Source of the DNA: Paratinospora sagittata
Taxonomy: Eukaryota; Streptophyta; Magnoliopsida; Ranunculales; Menispermaceae
Length of the DNA stretch: 64,000 nt
Direction: 5' to 3'
NCBI GenBank assembly: GCA_035771175.1
Contig: CM069603.1
Location: 19,320,286-19,384,285 of the forward strand
Made by a program: the position numbers and the translations under genes
Notes under the pieces: generated by a model
Database searches by the model: none
What the model was told of the DNA's origin: nothing
The model's input: only the letters and a program-made list of their open reading frames with translations
Part shown: positions 1 through 10,544 of the stretch, piece by piece
How positions within the stretch are numbered: position 1 is the stretch's first letter
How the letters are laid out: every line of letters starts with the position of its first letter

Positions 1-30
1 CACACCAGAGATCAAACTAATGCATTAGAC

Positions 31-44
31 ATGAAATATGTCAT
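31..44. repeat. Imperfect 14-bp palindrome near monomer start
   Basis: ATGAAATATGTCAT is one base from a perfect palindrome. It recurs at offset 31-44 of nearly every copy. In copies 28, 29, 32 and 35 an A-to-C change makes it the perfect ATGACATATGTCAT (31663, 32835, 36351, 39867). In copies 8, 10, 20, 23, 42 and 46 the same base is G. Function is unknown; a dimeric binding site is possible but unproven. Confidence 0.7.
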
Positions 45-88
45 CGTTCTTCGAGCTTGATCTTTGTAGACTTCGAAAGCTATTGTTT

Positions 89-136
89 GATGTGTTCTTG
101 ATGCAAAACAGGTGATGTGTTCTTTTTTGATGTGTT
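89..136 (+). repeat. Three short direct repeats of GATGTGTT
   Basis: GATGTGTT occurs at 89, 114 and 129; the first two extend to GATGTGTTCTT. The middle copy follows the variable base 113 (T, C or G), one of the best markers for sorting monomer classes. The third copy is broken by G129T in copies 26, 37 and 40. It looks like a remnant of local tandem duplication. Confidence 0.75.
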
Positions 137-177
137 ATCTTACCGAGACCACTTCATATACTTAGAGTTTTAAACAA

Positions 178-187
178 TGGATAGCCT
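178..187 (+). repeat. 10-bp direct repeat TGGATAGCCT, left copy
   Basis: The exact 10-mer TGGATAGCCT is found here and at 939-948 in the same monomer, 761 bp apart. The first seven bases also occur at 624-630, at the first palindromic box. It resembles one half of the ATAG-type boxes, so an extended box family across the monomer is possible. Confidence 0.6.
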
Positions 188-272
188 CTGCAAATCTTAG
201 CACAAAAGGGATAAAATGAAGAACTTGCTGAACATCAAGACAGATTGCAATTTTGATTTAATTCGAAGCTTG

Positions 273-290
273 TTCTTGCAAATGCAAGAA
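273..290. repeat. Inverted repeat TTCTTGCA-AA-TGCAAGAA
   Basis: Two perfect 8-bp arms separated by two bases, recurring at the same offset in nearly all copies. G288C in copy 26 breaks one arm. As RNA it would be a weak hairpin because the two-base loop is too tight, so a palindromic protein-binding site is more plausible than a structural RNA. Function unknown. Confidence 0.75.
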
Positions 291-626
291 TCATTACTTT
301 CTTCTCTTGAAAAACTCTTCGGAAAGCTCAATCTAACTTGCAAAAATCGTGCGTGTTGTATTTTCGAAAATCAGAGAATGAGCATTTTATAAAATTTGAA
401 GTTGAAGGTTAAAGAGCAAGAGTACTACAAAATGATTTGAATTCAAAACATTGTTTAATCTAAAGTTGCTTTGGGCTTGCGAGACAATGGGAATCATCTA
501 TGTGTTACTAGAGAATATTTCAATTAAGATAACCTGGCAAAACTGTGCAAGGAATAGAAAAATCGAGCAAGCAGAAGTGCCCACATTTTTCTCGTTAGAA
601 ATATCAGATTTTAGTCTAAAACGTGG

Positions 627-910
627 ATAGCGTGCTATTAGGGTGTGTACCACCTTCTCTATTGACAGATAGTAGGCTATAGCTGGTCGATATACACAAA
701 CCCGAGAGGTCGAGTTTTTTAGACTTTTCGAATGATGTTATCAAGGCCTATAGCGCGCTATTGCCCATTTTACTAAAAATGGAAAAATCACTGCAACAGC
801 TCTATAGCGAGTTATCAAAGGGGATAGCGCGCTATAGACAATTTTCCAAAAAAATAAATGTTTTATTATTGAACCCTGTCTGCGTGCAATCAACACTGAT
901 AGTGCGCTAG
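627..910. repeat. Cluster of six ATAG-N4-CTAT palindromic boxes
   Basis: Six 12-bp sites share the pattern ATAG-N4-CTAT or a one-base variant: ATAGCGTGCTAT (627), ATAGTAGGCTAT (669), ATAGCGCGCTAT (750, perfect), ATAGCGAGTTAT (804), ATAGCGCGCTAT (824, perfect) and ATAGTGCGCTAG (899). A half-site, ATAGCC, follows at 942. The spacings are 42, 81, 54, 20 and 75 bp, so this is not a simple tandem subrepeat. The cluster recurs in every copy (from 750 onward shifted by +1 in most 1,172-bp copies). It is the only CpG-dense part of an otherwise AT-rich monomer. A cluster of dimeric protein-binding sites, or a relic of transposon subterminal repeats, is an inference only. Confidence 0.8.
765..782. repeat. 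Hairpin motif CCATTTT-ACTA-AAAATGG between the two perfect palindromes
   Basis: A 7-bp perfect stem with a four-base loop lies between the boxes at 750 and 824. G782A in copies 9-11, 21, 23-25, 30 and 33 removes the outermost pair, and A777G in copies 9 and 21 weakens it further. The stem is therefore not strictly kept. C773G in copies 5 and 17 falls in the loop. Confidence 0.65.
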
Positions 911-938
911 TGCCTTCTGAGTATTTTTGGCAAATTGC

Positions 939-948
939 TGGATAGCCT
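939..948 (+). repeat. 10-bp direct repeat TGGATAGCCT, right copy
   Basis: Second occurrence of the 10-mer seen at 178. It varies more than the palindromes: T943A (many copies from 8 to 40), G940C (copies 50 and 54) and C947T (copy 51). Confidence 0.55.
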
Positions 949-995
949 TATTTTTGAAAAATTAATATTTTGACACTAAAGAACCATTTCATTGA

Positions 996-1066
996 CTCAA
1001 AACACTTTGATATAAGATTAACACTTTTAAATAATTCAAAACTCATTGAAATTATGATTAAAACCT
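996..1066 (+). repeat. Degenerate 39-bp internal duplication
   Basis: Bases from 996 (CTCAAAACACTTTGA...) align with bases from 1035 (TTCAAAACTCATTGA...) at about 23 of 30 positions with one gap. This suggests an old local duplication inside the AT-rich right end of the monomer. The segment is very uniform between copies, with T1027C and C1005G as the main variants. Confidence 0.5.
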
Positions 1067-1171
1067 TTCGGAAAACATTTTTTTCAAAATGGAATACTAT
1101 ATCGAAAGTGATTTTGAAGACTTTGCAAATTTCAGAGTTTAAGTGCTGAGATTGATCGAGGGGTTACCCTA

Positions 1172-2342
1172 CACACCAGAGATCAAACTAATGCATTAGA
1201 CATGAAATATGTCATCGTTCTTCGAGCTTGATCTTTGTAGACTTCGAAAGCTATTGTTTGATGTGTTCTTGATGCAAAACAGGTGATGTGTTCTTTTTTG
1301 ATGTGTTATCTTACCGAGACCACTTCATATACTTAGAGTTTTAAACAATGGATAGCCTCTGCAAATCTTAGCACAAAAGGGATAAAATGAAGAACTTGCT
1401 GAACATCAAGACAGATTGCAATTTTGATTTAATTCGAAGCTTGTTCTTGCAAATGCAAGAATCATTACTTTCTTCTCTTGAAAAACTCTTCGGAAAGCTC
1501 AATCTAACTTGCAAAAATCGTGCGTGTTGTATTTTCGAAAATCAGAGAATGAGCATTTTATAAAATTTGAAGTTGAAGGTTAAAGAGCAAGAGTACTACA
1601 AAATGATTTGAATTCAAAACATTGTTTAATCTAAAGTTGTTTTGGGCTTGCGAGACAATGGGAATCATCTATGTGTTACTAGAGAATATTTCAATTAAGA
1701 TAACCTGGCAAAACTGTGCAAGGAATAGAAAAATCGAGCAAGCAGAAGTGCCCACATTTTTCTCGTTAGAAATATCAGATTTTAGTCTAAAACGTGGATA
1801 GCGTGCTATTAGGGTGTGTACCACCTTCTCTATTGACAGATAGTAGGCTATAGCTGGTCGATATACACAAACCCGAGAGGTCGAGTTTTTTAGACTTTTC
1901 GAATGATGTTATCAAGGCCTATAGCGCGCTATTGCCCATTTTACTAAAAATGGAAAAATCACTGCAACAGCTCTATAGCGAGTTATCAAAGGGGATAGCG
2001 CGCTATAGACAATTTTCCAAAAAAATAAATGTTTTATTATTGAACCCTGTCTGCGTGCAATCAACACTGATAGTGCGCTAGTGCCTTCTGAGTATTTTTG
2101 GCAAATTGCTGGATAGCCTTATTTTTGAAAAATTAATATTTTGACACTAAAGAACCATTTCATTGACTCAAAACACTTTGATATAAGATTAACACTTTTA
2201 AATAATTCAAAACTCATTGAAATTATGATTAAAACCTTTTGGAAAACATTTTTTTCAAAATGGAATACTATATCGAAAGTGATTTTGAAGACTTTGCAAA
2301 TTTCAGAGTTTAAGGGCTGAGATTGATCGAGGGGTTACCCTA
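1172..2342 (+). repeat. Satellite monomer 2 (class A)
   Basis: Differs from monomer 1 at only three sites I found: T469, T1069 and G1144. The first two are C-to-T changes. Length 1,171 bp. Confidence 0.97.
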
Positions 2343-3514
2343 CACACCAGAGATCAAACTAATGCATTAGACATGAAATATGTCATCGTTCTTCGAGCTT
2401 GATCTTTGTAGACTTCGAAAGCTATTGTTTGATGTGTTCTTGATGCAAAACAGGCGATGTGTTCTTTTTTGATGTGTTATCTTACCGAGACCACTTCATA
2501 TACTTAGAGTTTTAAACAATGGATAGCCTCTGCAAATCTTAGCACAAAAGGGATAAAATGAAGAACTTGCAGAACATCAAGACAGATTGCAATTTTGATT
2601 CAATTCGAAGCTTGTTCTTGCAAATGCAAGAATCATTACTTTCTTCTCTTGAAAAACTCTTCGGAAAGCTCAATCTAACTTGCAAAAATCGTGCGTGTTG
2701 TATTTTTGAAAATCAGAGAATGAGCATTTTATAAAATTTGAAGTTGAAGGTTAAAGAGCAAGAGTACTACAAAATGATTTGAATTCAAAACATTGTTTAA
2801 TCTAAAGTCGCTTTGGGCTTGCGAGACAATGGGAATCATCTATGTGTTGCTAGAGAATATTTCAATTAAGATAACCTGGCAAAACTGTGCAAGGAATAGA
2901 AAAATCGAGCAAGCAGAAGTGCCCACATTTTTCTCGTTAGAAATATCAGATTTTAGTCTAAAACGTGGATAGCGTGCTATTAGGGTGTGTACCACCTTCT
3001 CTATTGACAGATAGTAGGCTATAGCTGGTCGATATACACAAACCCGAGAGGTCGAGTTTTTTAGACTTTTCGATTGCGTGTAATCAAGGCCTATAGCGCG
3101 CTATTGCCCATTTTACTAAAAATGGAAAAATCACGGCAACAGCTCTATAGCGAGTTATCAAAGGGGATAGCGCGCTATAGACAATTTTCCAAAAAAATAA
3201 ATGTTTTATTATTGAACCCTGTCTGCGTGCAATCAACACTGATAGTGCGCTAGTGCCTTCTGAGTATTTTTGGCAAATTGCTGGATAGCCTTATTTTTGA
3301 AAAATTAATATTTTGACACTAAAGAACCATTTCATTGACTCAAAACACTTTGATATAAGATTAACACTTTTAAATAATTCAAAACTCATTGAAATTATGA
3401 TTAAAACCTTTCGGAAAACATTTTTTTCAAAATGGAATACTATATCGAAAGTGATTTTGAAGACTTTGCAAATTTCAGAGTTTAAGTGCTGAGATTGATC
3501 GAGGGGTTACCCTA
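2343..3514 (+). repeat. Satellite monomer 3 (class B)
   Basis: Full class B signature: C113, A229, C259, T365, C467, G507, the long spacer ending GTAATC, and G792. Length 1,172 bp. It begins the block that is echoed at 12887. Confidence 0.97.
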
Positions 3515-4685
3515 CACACCAGAGATCAAACTAATGCATTAGACATGAAATATGTCATCGTTCTTCGAGCTTGATCTTTGTAGACTTCGAAAGCTATTGT
3601 TTGATGTGTTCTTGATGCAAAACAGGTGATGTGTTCTTTTTTGATGTGTTATCTTACCGAGACCACTTCATATACTTAGAGTTTTAAACAATGGATAGCC
3701 TCTGCAAATCTTAGCACAAAAGGGATAAAATGAAGAACTTGCTGAACATCAAGACAGATTGCAATTTTGATTTAATTCGAAGCTTGTTCTTGCAAATGCA
3801 AGAATCATTACTTTCTTCTCTTGAAAAACTCTTCGGAAAGCTCAATCTAACTTGCAAAAATCGTGCGTGTTGTATTTTCGAAAATCAGAGAATGAGCATT
3901 TTATAAAATTTGAAGTTGAAGGTTAAAGAGCAAGAGTACTACAAAATGATTTGAATTCAAAACATTGTTTAATCTAAAGTTGCTTTGGGCTTGCGAGACA
4001 ATGGGAATCATCTATGTGTTACTAGAGAATATTTCAATTAAGATAACCTGGCAAAACTGTGCAAGGAATAGAAAAATCGAGCAAGCAGAAGTGCCCACAT
4101 TTTTCTCGTTAGAAATATCAGATTTTAGTCTAAAACGTGGATAGCGTGCTATTAGGGTGTGTACCACCTTCTCTATTGACAGATAGTAGGCTATAGCTGG
4201 TCGATATACACAAACCCGAGAGGTCGAGTTTTTTAGACTTTTCGAATGATGTTATCAAGGCCTATAGCGCGCTATTGCCCATTTTACTAAAAATGGAAAA
4301 ATCACTGCAACAGCTCTATAGCGAGTTATCAAAGGGGATAGCGCGCTATAGACAATTTTCCAAAAAAATAAATGTTTTATTATTGAACCCTGTCTGCGTG
4401 CAATCAACACTGATAGTGCGCTAGTGCCTTCTGAGTATTTTTGGCAAATTGCTGGATAGCCTTATTTTTGAAAAATTAATATTTTGACACTAAAGAACCA
4501 TTTCATTGACTCAAAACACTTTGATATAAGATTAACACTTTTAAATAATTCAAAACTCATTGAAATTATGATTAAAACCTTTCGGAAAACATTTTTTTCA
4601 AAATGGAATACTATATCGAAAGTGATTTTGAAGACTTTGCAAATTTCAGAGTTTAAGCGCTGAGATTGATCGAGGGGTTACCCTA
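3515..4685 (+). repeat. Satellite monomer 4 (class A)
   Basis: Class A with short spacer and C1144. It shares this marker set with monomer 13, nine copies downstream. Length 1,171 bp. Confidence 0.97.
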
Positions 4686-5857
4686 CACACCAGAGATCAA
4701 ACTAATGCATTAGACATGAAATATGTCATCGTTCTTCGAGCTTGATCTTTGTAGACTTCGAAAGCTATTGTTTGATGTGTTCTTGATGCAAAACAGGCGA
4801 TGTGTTCTTTTTTGATGTGTTATCTTACCGAGACCACTTCATATACTTAGAGTTTTAAACAATGGATAGCCTCTGCAAATCTTAGCACAAAAGGGATAAA
4901 ATGAAGAACTTGCAGAACATCAAGACAGATTGCAATTTTGATTCAATTCGAAGCTTGTTCTTGCAAATGCAAGAATCATTACTTTCTTCTCTTGAAAAAC
5001 TCTTCGGAAAGCTCAATCTAACTTGCAAAAATCGTGCGTGTTGTATTTTTGAAAATCAGAGAATGAGCATTTTATAAAATTTGAAGTTGAAGGTTAAAGA
5101 GCAAGAGTACTACAAAATGATTTGAATTCAAAACATTGTTTAATCTAAAGTCGCTTTGGGCTTGCGAGACAATGGGAATCATCTATGTGTTGCTAGAGAA
5201 TATTTCAATTAAGATAACCTGGCAAAACTGTGCAAGGAATAGAAAAATCGAGCAAGCAGAAGTGCCCACATTTTTCTCGTTAGAAATATCAGATTTTAGT
5301 CTAAAACGTGGATAGCGTGCTATTAGGGTGTGTACCACCTTCTCTATTGACAGATAGTAGGCTATAGCTGGTCGATATACACAAACCCGAGAGGTCGAGT
5401 TTTTTAGACTTTTCGATTGCGTGTAATCAAGGCCTATAGCGCGCTATTGCCCATTTTAGTAAAAATGGAAAAATCACGGCAACAGCTCTATAGCGAGTTA
5501 TCAAAGGGGATAGCGCGCTATAGACAATTTTCCAAAAAAATAAATGTTTTATTATTGAACCCTGTCTGCGTGCAATCAACACTGATAGTGCGCTAGTGCC
5601 TTCTGAGTATTTTTGGCAAATTGCTGGATAGCCTAATTTTTGAAAAATTAATATTTTGACACTAAAGAACCATTTCATTGACTCAAAACACTTTGATATA
5701 AGATTAACACTTTTAAATAATTCAAAACTCATTGAAATTATGATTAAAACCTTTCGGAAAACATTTTTTTCAAAATGGAATACTATATCGAAAGTGATTT
5801 TGAAGACTTTGCAAATTTCAGAGTTTAAGTGCTGAGATTGATCGAGGGGTTACCCTA
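4686..5857 (+). repeat. Satellite monomer 5 (class B)
   Basis: Class B plus G773 and A949. The A949 change removes a stop on the minus strand and opens a spurious 101-codon frame at 5427-5732. I found only one difference from monomer 14 (base 773). Confidence 0.97.
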
Positions 5858-7028
5858 CACACCAGAGATCAAACTAATGCATTAGACATGAAATATGTCA
5901 TCGTTCTTCGAGCTTGATCTTTGTAGACTTCGAAAGCTATTGTTTGATGTGTTCTTGATGCAAAACAGGTGATGTGTTCTTTTTTGATGTGTTATCTTAC
6001 CGAGACCACTTCATATACTTAGAGTTTTAAACAATGGATAGCCTCTGCAAATCTTAGCACAAAAGGGATAAAATGAAGAACTTGCTGAACATCAAGACAG
6101 ATTGCAATTTTGATTTAATTCGAAGCTTGTTCTTGCAAATGCAAGAATCATTACTTTCTTCTCTTGAAAAACTCTTCGGAAAGCTCAATCTAACTTGCAA
6201 AAATCGTGCGTGTTGTATTTTCGAAAATCAGAGAATGAGCATTTTATAAAATTTGAAGTTGAAGGTTAAAGAGCAAGAGTACTACAAAATGATTTGAATT
6301 CAAAACATTGTTTAATCTAAAGTTGCTTTGGGCTTGCGAGACAATGGGAATCATCTATGTGTTACTAGAGAATATTTCAATTAAGATAACCTGGCAAAAC
6401 TGTGCAAGGAATAGAAAAATCGAGCAAGCAGAAGTGCCCACATTTTTCTCTTTAGAAATATCAGATTTTAGTCTAAAACGTGGATAGCGTGCTATTAGGG
6501 TGTGTACCACCTTCTCTATTGACAGATAGTAGGCTATAGCTGGTCGATATACACAAACCCGAGAGGTCGAGTTTTTTAGACTTTTCGATTGCGTGTTATC
6601 AAGGCCTATAGCGCGCTATTGCCCATTTTACTAAAAATGGAAAAATCACTGCAACAGCTCTATAGCGAGTTATCAAAGGGGATAGCGCGCTATAGACAAT
6701 TTTCCAAAAAAATAAATGTTTTATTATTGAACCCTGTCTGCGTGCAATCAACACTGATAGTGCGCTAGTGCCTTCTGAGTATTTTTGGCAAATTGCTGGA
6801 TAGCCTTATTTTTGAAAAATTAATATTTTGACACTAAAGAACCATTTCATTGACTCAAAACACTTTGATATAAGATTAACACTTTTAAATAATTCAAAAC
6901 TCATTGAAATTATGATTAAAACCTTTCGGAAAACATTTTTTTCAAAATGGAATACTATATCGAAAGTGATTTTGAAGACTTTGCAAATTTCAGAGTTTAA
7001 GTGCTGAGATTGATCGAGGGTTACCCTA
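5858..7028 (+). repeat. Satellite monomer 6 (class A)
   Basis: Class A with T594, the long spacer and one G deleted near the right end (GAGGG instead of GAGGGG). The same deletion is seen only in monomer 18, and it opens a chance minus-strand frame across the junction at 6806-7033. T594 is shared with monomer 15. Confidence 0.97.
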
Positions 7029-8200
7029 CACACCAGAGATCAAACTAATGCATTAGACATGAAATATGTCATCGTTCTTCGAGCTTGATCTTTGTAGACT
7101 TCGAAAGCTATTGTTTGATGTGTTCTTGATGCAAAACAGGTGATGTGTTCTTTTTTGATGTGTTATCTTACCGAGACCACTTCATATACTTAGAGTTTTA
7201 AACAATGGATAGCCTCTGCAAATCTTAGCACAAAAGGGATAAAATGAAGAACTTGGTGAACATCAAGACAGATTGCAATTTTGATTTAATTCGAAGCTTG
7301 TTCTTGCAAATGCAAGAATCATTACTTTCTTCTCTTGAAAAACTCTTCGGAAAGCTCAATCTAACTTGCAAAAATCGTGCGTGTTGTATTTTTGAAAATC
7401 AGAGAATGAGCATTTTATAAAATTTGAAGTTGAAGGTTAAAGAGCAAGAGTACTACAAAATGATTTGAATTCAAAACATTGTTTAATCTAAAGTTGCTTT
7501 GGGCTTGCGTGACAATGGGAATCATCTATGTGTTGCTAGAGAATATTTCAATTAAGATAACCTGGCAAAACTGTGCAAGGAATAGAAAAATCGAGCAAGC
7601 AGAAGTGCCCACATTTTTCTCGTTAGAAATATCAGATTTTAGTCTAAAACGTGGATAGCGTGCTATTAGGGTGTGTACCACCTTCTCTATTGACAGATAG
7701 TAGGCTATAGCTGGTCGATATACACAAACCCGAGAGGTCGAGTTTTTTAGACTTTTCGATTGCGTGTTATCAAGGCCTATAGCGCGCTATTGCCCATTTT
7801 ACTAAAAATGGAAAAATCACGGCAACAGCTCTATAGCGAGTTATCAAAGGGGATAGCGCGCTATAGACAATTTTCCAAAAAAATAAATGTTTTATTATTG
7901 AACCCTGTCTGCGTGCAATCAACACTGATAGTGCGCTAGTGCCTTCTGAGTATTTTTGGCAAATTTCTGGATAGCCTTATTTTTGAAAAATTAATATTTT
8001 GACACTAAAGAACCATTTCATTGACTCAAAACACTTTGATATAAGATTAACACTTTTAAATAATTCAAAACTCATTGAAATTATGATTAAAACCTTTCGG
8101 AAAACATTTTTTTCAAAATGGAATACTATATCGAAAGTGATTTTGAAGACTTTGCAAATTTCAGAGTTTAAGTGCTGAGATTGATCGAGGGGTTACCCTA
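7029..8200 (+). repeat. Satellite monomer 7
   Basis: Markers G228, T259, T365, T482, G507, long spacer, G792 and T937. The rare combination G228+T482+T937 recurs in monomer 19. Confidence 0.97.
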
Positions 8201-9372
8201 CACACCAGAGATCAAACTAATGCATTAGACATGAGATATGTCATCGTTCTTCGAGCTTGAACTTTGTAGACTTCGAAAGCTATTGTTTGATGTGTTCTTG
8301 ATGCAAAACAGGTGATGTGTTCTTTTTTGATGTGTTATCTTACCGAGACCACTTCATATACTTAGAGTTTTAAACAATGGATAGCCTCTGCAAATCTTAG
8401 CACAAAAGGGATAAAATGAAGAACTTGCTGAACATCAAGACAGATTGCAATTTTGATTTAATTCGAAGCTTGTTCTTGCAAATGCAAGAATCATTACTTT
8501 CTTCTCTTGAAAAACTCTTCGGAAAGCTCAATCTAACTTGCAAAAATCGTGCGTGTTGTATTTTCGAAAATCAGAGAATGAGCATTTTATAAAATTTGAA
8601 GTTGAAGGTTAAAGAGCAAGAGTACTACAAAATGATTTGAATTCAAAACATTGTTTAATCTAAAGTTGCTTTGGGCTTGCGAGACAATGGGAATCATCTA
8701 TGTGTTAGTAGAGAATATTTCAATTAAGATAACCTGGCAAAACTGTGCAAGGAATAGAAAAATCGAGCAAGCAGAAGTGCCCACATTTTTCTCGTTAGAA
8801 ATATCAGATTTTAGTCTAAAACGTGGATAGCGTGCTATTAGGGTGTGTACCACCTTCTCTATTGACAGATAGTAGGCTATAGCTGGTCGATATACACAAA
8901 CCCGAGAGGTCGAGTTTTTTAGACTTTTCGATTGCGTGTAATCAAGGCCTATAGCGCGCTATTGCCCATTTTACTAAAAATGGAAAAATCACTGCAACAG
9001 CTCTATAGCGAGTTATCAAAGGGGATAGCGCGCTATAGACAATTTTCCAAAAAAATAAATGTTTTATTATTGAACCCTGTCTGCGTGCAATCAACACTGA
9101 TAGTGCGCTAGTGCCTTCTGAGTATTTTTGGCAAATTCCTGGAAAGCCTTATTTTTGAAAAATTAATATTTTGACACTAAAGAACCATTTCATTGACTCA
9201 AAACACTTTGATATAAGATTAACACTTTTAAATAATTCAAAACTCATTGAAATTATGATTAAAACCTTTCGGAAAACATTTTTTTCAAAATGGAATACTA
9301 TATCGAAAGTGATTTTGAAGACTTTGCAAATTTCAGAGTTTAAGTGTTGAGATTGATCGAGGGGTTACCCTA
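8201..9372 (+). repeat. Satellite monomer 8
   Basis: Markers G35, A61, T259, C365, G508, long spacer ending GTAATC, T792, C937, A943 and T1146. It shares most of these with monomer 20, which instead has the short spacer. Confidence 0.97.
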
Positions 9373-10544
9373 CACACCAGAGATCAAACTAATGCATTAG
9401 ACATGAAATATGTCATCGTTCTTCGAGCTTGATCTTTGTAGACTTCGAAAGCTATTGTTTGATGTGTTCTTGATGCAAAACAGGTGATGTGTTCTTTTTT
9501 GATGTGTTATCTTACCGAGACCACTTCATATACTTAGAGTTTTAAACAATGGATAGCCTCTGCAAATCTTAGCACAAAAGGGATAAAATGAAGAACTTGC
9601 TGAACATCAAGACACATTGCAATTTTGATTCAATTCGAAGCTTGTTCTTGCAAATGCAAGAATCATTACTTTCTTCTCTTGAAAAACTCTTCGGAAAGCT
9701 CAATCTAACTTGCAAAAATCGTGCGTGTTGTATTTTTGAAAATCAGAGAATGAGCATTTTATAAAATTTGAAGTTGAAGGTTAAAGAGCAAGAGTACTAC
9801 AAAATGATTTGAATTCAAAACATTGTTTAATCTAAAGTTGCTTTGGGCTTGCGAGACAATGGGAATCATCTATGTGTTACTAGAGAATATTTCAATTAAG
9901 ATAACCTGGCAAAACTGTGGAAGGAATAGAAAAATCGAGCAAGCAGAAGTGCCCACATTTTTCTCGTTAGAAATATCAGATTTTAGTCTAAAACGTGGAT
10001 AGCGTGCTATTAGGGTGTGTACCACCTTCTCTATTGACAGATAGTAGGCTATAGCTGGTCGATATACACAAACCCGAGAGGTCGAGTTTTTTAGACTTTT
10101 CGATTGCGTGTTATCAAGGCCTATAGCGCGCTATTGCCCATTTTACTAAGAATGAAAAAATCGCTGCAACAGCTCTATAGCGAGTTATCAAAGGGGATAG
10201 CGCGCTATAGACAATTTTCCAAAAAAATAAATGTTTTATTATTGAACCCTGTCTGCGTGCAATCAACACTGATAGTGCGCTAGTGCCTTCTGAGTATTTT
10301 TGGCAAATTGCTGGATAGCCTTATTTTTGAAAAATTAATATTTTGACACAAAAGAACCATTTCATTGACTCAAAACACTTTGATATAAGATTAACACTTT
10401 TAAATAATTCAAAACTCATTGAAATTATGATTAAAACCTTTCGGAAAACATTTTTTTCAAAATGGAATACTATATCGAAAGTGATTTTGAAGACTTTGCA
10501 AATTTCAGAGTTTAAGTGCTGAGATTGATCGAGGGGTTACCCTA
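9373..10544 (+). repeat. Satellite monomer 9
   Basis: Markers C243, C259, T365, G548, G777, A782, G790 and A977. The G548/G777/G790/A977 set is otherwise seen only in monomer 21. Confidence 0.97.

Larger units (their letters stand above)
1..1171 (+). repeat. Satellite monomer 1 (class A, reference)
   Basis: Used as the numbering reference. It carries A35, T113, T229, G243, T259, C365, T467, A507, the short spacer (TCGAATGATG), T792, G882, T943 and T1144. Length 1,171 bp. Confidence 0.97.
2343..7028 (+). repeat. Duplicated block, copy 1 (monomers 3-6)
   Basis: The order B, A(C1144), B(A949), A(T594) is repeated by monomers 12-15 at 12887-17572, an offset of nine monomers (10,544 bp). Both ends are mosaic, so the exact breakpoints are uncertain. 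Confidence 0.75.

Noticed and set aside
701..716. CENP-B box in the minus-strand reading of CCCGAGAGGTCGAG
   Set aside because: The required bases and spacing do not match the CENP-B core; nor do the TTCG motifs elsewhere in the monomer.
701..720. RNA polymerase III B-box-like GGTCGAG followed by a T6 run
   Set aside because: The match to the B-box is partial and no acceptable A-box lies at the right distance upstream.
841..870. Yeast-type ARS consensus in the A/T-rich stretch after the second palindrome
   Set aside because: It is one mismatch away in AT-rich DNA where near matches are expected by chance; no supporting elements.
1008..1018. TATA-like element GATATAAGATT
   Set aside because: No gene follows in any frame, and such strings are expected in AT-rich sequence.
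1161..1175. Telomere-like repeat in GGGGTTACCCTACAC
   Set aside because: A single occurrence per monomer without tandem repetition of a telomeric unit.
5427..5732. 101-codon minus-strand reading frame, repeated at 15971-16276
   Set aside because: It lies wholly inside the satellite and exists only because A949 removes a stop in monomers 5 and 14. The other copies are closed. No recognisable domain or codon bias; not a gene.
6806..7033. 75-codon minus-strand frame across a monomer junction, repeated at 20864-21091
   Set aside because: It is opened by a one-G deletion in monomers 6 and 18 only and reads non-coding repeat.
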